A stretch of 6,214 bases of DNA, from contig CAZODZ010000080.1 of the NCBI GenBank assembly GCA_964578745.1, positions 1 to 6,214 of the forward strand, read 5' to 3'. A model generated the notes under the pieces. The model made no database searches. It was not told the origin of the DNA and saw only the letters and a program-made list of their open reading frames with translations. A program made the position numbers and the translations under genes. Positions 4,439 through 6,214 of the stretch are shown in pieces (within the stretch, counting starts at the first letter, position 1; each line of letters begins with the position of its first letter). This DNA comes from SKVJ01 sp964578745. Its GTDB lineage: Bacteria; Chloroflexota; Dehalococcoidia; GIF9; AB-539-J10.

Positions 4439-4870
4439 CTACTTGCGTCTCAGGCGCCCTGCAATGACGCAGGTCAGTCCAACTGCTACGAAGCCGGCAG
4501 CCGCGACAAGCTCCCAGTTGACTCTCGTACTCGACGTGAATGTTCCGGTGAAGCCGGACAGGCTTACCCAGTGCGTGCCTCGCGAGATGTTACCCACCAG
4601 GAACCTGACCTGCTTCTGTTCGCCCGGGGCCAGCCTCACATCCCGCCACCCGACGACCTCGCCATCAAGCACCAGGGCAGTCGTGAAAGTGCCGGCTTCG
4701 CCTCCTGTGTTGACCACGCTGATGGCAACGACGGCATCGTTGCCGCGACGCGTCACGAACGGCAGAGGGCCCCACAGCTTCTCAACGACTGGTTCTATCA
4801 CCAGCCTGTCCGCGGTAAAACGGGCAGGGGCAGGCCCTGCAGTACGACTCGTTGCAGGTATCTCTTCCAC
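4439..4870 (-). CDS. CARDB-like domain protein with C-terminal membrane anchor
   Basis: A 143-residue protein containing one Ig-like CARDB domain at about 18-113. FTADRLVIEPVV is the first strand, VVAISVVNTGGEAGTFTTAL (47-66) is the core, VLDGEVVGWRDVRLAPGEQK (67-86) is the usual hairpin, and LSGFTGTFT (104-112) closes it. A short linker leads to one hydrophobic helix, WELVAAAGFVAVGLTCVIAG (119-138), and a basic tail, RLRRK. Such domains bind or scaffold at the cell surface, and this CARDB-plus-helix ending is common in Dehalococcoidia surface proteins. Oddly, no signal peptide is visible, so either the domain is exported as a tail-anchored protein or the gene has lost its N-terminal part. 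The GTG at 4870 is preferred because AGGGGAG (4876-4882) lies five bases upstream; an in-frame GTG at 4888 has no such site. It lies 149 bases upstream of the DUF4405 cytochrome on the same strand. Confidence 0.75.
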   Translation of the reverse strand: MEEIPATSRTAGPAPARFTADRLVIEPVVEKLWGPLPFVTRRGNDAVVAISVVNTGGEAGTFTTALVLDGEVVGWRDVRLAPGEQKQVRFLVGNISRGTHWVSLSGFTGTFTSSTRVNWELVAAAGFVAVGLTCVIAGRLRRK

Positions 4871-5044
4871 GTTCTCTCCCCTCTTCACAAAGCGCTACAC
4901 GGGTGCTGAAGTGTCTCACATCCAGCGCCGTTGTGCCAATAGTCCTCACCCCCGACCACGTGAACTGCGTGCCAGCTTCCTCACCGGCCTCGCATGGGAC
5001 CTGATGCCGCCTGCATGCGTTGTTCATGTCCGCCGGGCGCGTAC

Positions 5045-5050
5045 TAGAAT
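5045..5050 (+). promoter_or_regulatory. candidate -10 element for the methyltransferase gene
   Basis: TAGAAT matches the -10 consensus at five of six positions and lies just upstream of the GAGGA ribosome binding site (5060-5064). TTCATG, 16 bases before it, is a poor -35. The 4871-5071 gap separates divergent genes and should hold promoters for both. I found no better pair for the CARDB gene; a lone TTGGCA-like element at 4934-4939 on the minus strand lacks a matching -10. Confidence 0.25.
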
Positions 5051-5071
5051 GGATGAAGTGAGGAATGATGA

Positions 5072-5782
5072 ATGATGGTGGCACGAGAGCACGAGTGGCT
5101 ACCGGCAACACAGTCGAAGGAGAATGTCAGACGCATATACGACCGCCTATCGCACTTCTACGACGCGTGGACTGTGATTTCCGAATCGAAGGCGACCAGA
5201 AGGGCACTGGAGCTTGCGGACATCAGAAACGGCGAGAACATCCTTGAGGCAGGCGTCGGCACAGGTCGCATATTTGAGCGGATCGTCGCTGCAAACCCGG
5301 ATGGCGACAACGAAGGCTTCGACATCTCGCCCGGGATGGTAGCGGTCGCTACAAAGCGACTGCGCGGTGCTGCCGGCAACTACACGCTTCGTGTGGCCGA
5401 CGCCTATTCCATCCCGAACGGGGACGACAGCTTCGACCTGATAGTCTGCAATTACGTGTTCGATCTGTTGCCACGCGAGGACTTCGCCACTGTCCTCGCC
5501 GAGTTCAAGCGAGTGCTGAGACATGGTGGGAGGGCCGTCATCACGAGCTGGACATGGTCGAGGAAATGGTACAGCCGATTTTGGGACTGGCTGGCCAGGA
5601 CATCTCCCGCGGCCATGGCGGGGTGCCGACCGATCACCCTGGTGCCGGCCCTCAGGTCGGCTGGCTTCGCCGGCATCCATGAGGAATATGTCAGCCAGAT
5701 GACGTTTCCGTCGGTGGTGATTCGCGCGTGGAACCCGCGACGCCCTGAGCACCCCCGACCCCACGCACCCTCGACAGCATGA
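5072..5782 (+). CDS. class I SAM-dependent methyltransferase
   Basis: A 236-residue soluble Rossmann-fold methyltransferase of the Methyltransf_11/UbiE-like group. The entry helix NVRRIYDRLSHFYDAW (18-33) resembles UbiE/MenG-type enzymes. Motif I is ILEAGVGTGRIF (57-68); the acidic residue after strand 2 is Asp84 in GFDISPGM; VADAYSIP (108-115) contacts the adenine; SFDLIVCNYVFDLLP (120-134) is motif II with strand 4; and VLRHGGRAVITSW (148-160) is motif III. The C-terminal part has a Trp-rich helix (SRKWYSRFWDWLA) and LRSAGFAGIHEEYVSQM. The substrate cannot be named from sequence; a quinone, a lipid or another small molecule is possible. The ATG at 5072 is seven bases after GAGGA (5060-5064); a second ATG follows directly. 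The last 15 or so residues (PRRPEHPRPHAPSTA) are proline-rich and lie beyond the fold, where the gene overlaps the convergent ligase gene. Confidence 0.85.
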   Translation: MMVAREHEWLPATQSKENVRRIYDRLSHFYDAWTVISESKATRRALELADIRNGENILEAGVGTGRIFERIVAANPDGDNEGFDISPGMVAVATKRLRGAAGNYTLRVADAYSIPNGDDSFDLIVCNYVFDLLPREDFATVLAEFKRVLRHGGRAVITSWTWSRKWYSRFWDWLARTSPAAMAGCRPITLVPALRSAGFAGIHEEYVSQMTFPSVVIRAWNPRRPEHPRPHAPSTA

Positions 5783-6214
5783 ACTTATGCTTCCCGGCCT
5801 CGGTGGGTTCTATTCTCTCGACGAACTCAACATGGAAGGTGAACTCGTCACCGAATCTCGACTGGTACATCTGGATAACCCTGGCCCTGAGCACCGCGAG
5901 ATCCGCCGCGGTCGCGCCCTTCGGCGGGACCAGCTTCATCACGACTGTATCAAGCGTCTCCTGGATGACCTGGTACTGTCGCATGCCGAGTCCAGCCAGC
6001 CTGTTGAAAAAGAGCGCCCCGGAGAAGATGCGTCTGCCGCTACGGGTTACAAAGTAGTCGTTCCACCGGCCGATGAGCGCTCCAAGCCGCGGCAGCGTCC
6101 GCCCGCATGAACACGCTCCGTCAACCAGCATCCCGCTGTCTCCAAGGTCATATCGTATGAACGGCATGCCGTAGTTGTGCAGGTTCGTCACCAGGATCCG
6201 ACCCTCCACACCCG
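5691..6214 (-). CDS. phenylacetate-CoA ligase-type (PaaK-like) adenylate-forming enzyme, C-terminal part
   Basis: About 174 codons of the C-terminal end of an adenylate-forming enzyme of the PaaK / coenzyme F390 synthetase-like group; the N terminus lies outside the window. Counting from the Val codon at 6209, GRILVTNLHNYGMPFIRYDLGD (3-24) is the region carrying the ATP-binding RY..GD aspartate. CSCGR (33-37) is the Cys-containing turn typical of this group, LIGRWNDYF (45-53) is the hinge to the small domain, and PTEAGKHKF (135-143) carries the lysine used in adenylation. These enzymes activate aryl or other carboxylic acids as acyl-CoA; the substrate cannot be told from this part. The GTG at 6209 is an internal valine, not a start. 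After KHKFMLSRV, where family members usually end, about 24 further residues rich in Gly, Ser and Pro run antisense through the end of the methyltransferase gene. That tail looks like stop-codon loss and read-through. Confidence 0.83.
   Translation of the reverse strand, partial: GVEGRILVTNLHNYGMPFIRYDLGDSGMLVDGACSCGRTLPRLGALIGRWNDYFVTRSGRRIFSGALFFNRLAGLGMRQYQVIQETLDTVVMKLVPPKGATAADLAVLRARVIQMYQSRFGDEFTFHVEFVERIEPTEAGKHKFMLSRVRGVGGAQGVAGSTRESPPTETSSG

Noticed and set aside
4782..5111. A 109-codon minus-strand frame between the CARDB and methyltransferase genes
   Set aside because: It overlaps the starts of both supported genes in another frame and shows no motif; its product is Cys- and Arg-rich in an irregular way.
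5147..5764. A 205-codon minus-strand frame antisense to the methyltransferase
   Set aside because: The opposite strand carries every SAM-binding motif of the methyltransferase in order, so this is a mirror frame of GC-rich coding DNA.
1..6214. CRISPR array, tRNA or rRNA gene, toxin-antitoxin pair, phage or defence genes
   Set aside because: I looked for spaced direct repeats, cloverleaf-like segments and characteristic protein motifs on both strands and saw none.

Overview
The window looks like a GC-rich bacterial chromosome segment (roughly 60% G+C by eye). It carries ordinary metabolic and membrane genes plus the remnant of one IS3-family insertion sequence. The CARDB-type surface domain followed by a single C-terminal membrane helix, the di-heme DUF4405 membrane cytochrome, the stand-alone B3/4 protein and the PaaK-type ligase together recall Chloroflexota such as Dehalococcoidia. 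That placement is an inference from domain style only; no rRNA or marker gene is present to confirm it.

Layout, left to right. (1) 70-408, minus strand: a small DsrE-family protein with a CxxC cysteine pair. (2) 682-1578, minus strand: a class I aldolase of the DapA superfamily. Its closest remembered relative is 4-hydroxy-2-oxoglutarate aldolase (HOGA1 type), and it lacks the arginine diagnostic of true dihydrodipicolinate synthase. (3) About 1666-2100, plus strand: a decayed IS3-family element with most of orfA, an intact A-AAA-AAC slippery site and only the first part of orfB; it sits just upstream of the aldolase. (4) 2258-2425, plus strand: a 55-residue two-helix membrane protein with a strong ribosome binding site. 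(5) 2466-4870, all minus strand: four co-directional genes, in transcription order a tail-anchored CARDB protein, a six-helix DUF4405 di-heme b-type cytochrome, a 78-residue two-helix membrane protein and a stand-alone B3/4 domain protein. (6) 5072-5782, plus strand: a class I SAM-dependent methyltransferase. (7) 5691-6214, minus strand: the C-terminal part of a phenylacetate-CoA ligase-type adenylate-forming enzyme that runs off the window. Genes 6 and 7 converge and overlap by 92 bp.

The most coherent functional group is the CARDB / DUF4405 / small membrane protein set, which could form a membrane electron-transfer unit with an extracytoplasmic partner. The other genes look like independent housekeeping or accessory functions. 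I found no CRISPR array, tRNA, rRNA, phage module, toxin-antitoxin pair or defence system, and nothing that clearly amounts to a new system. The items most worth a second look are the membrane cytochrome cluster, the convergent overlapping gene ends, and the hairpins placed near translation starts.
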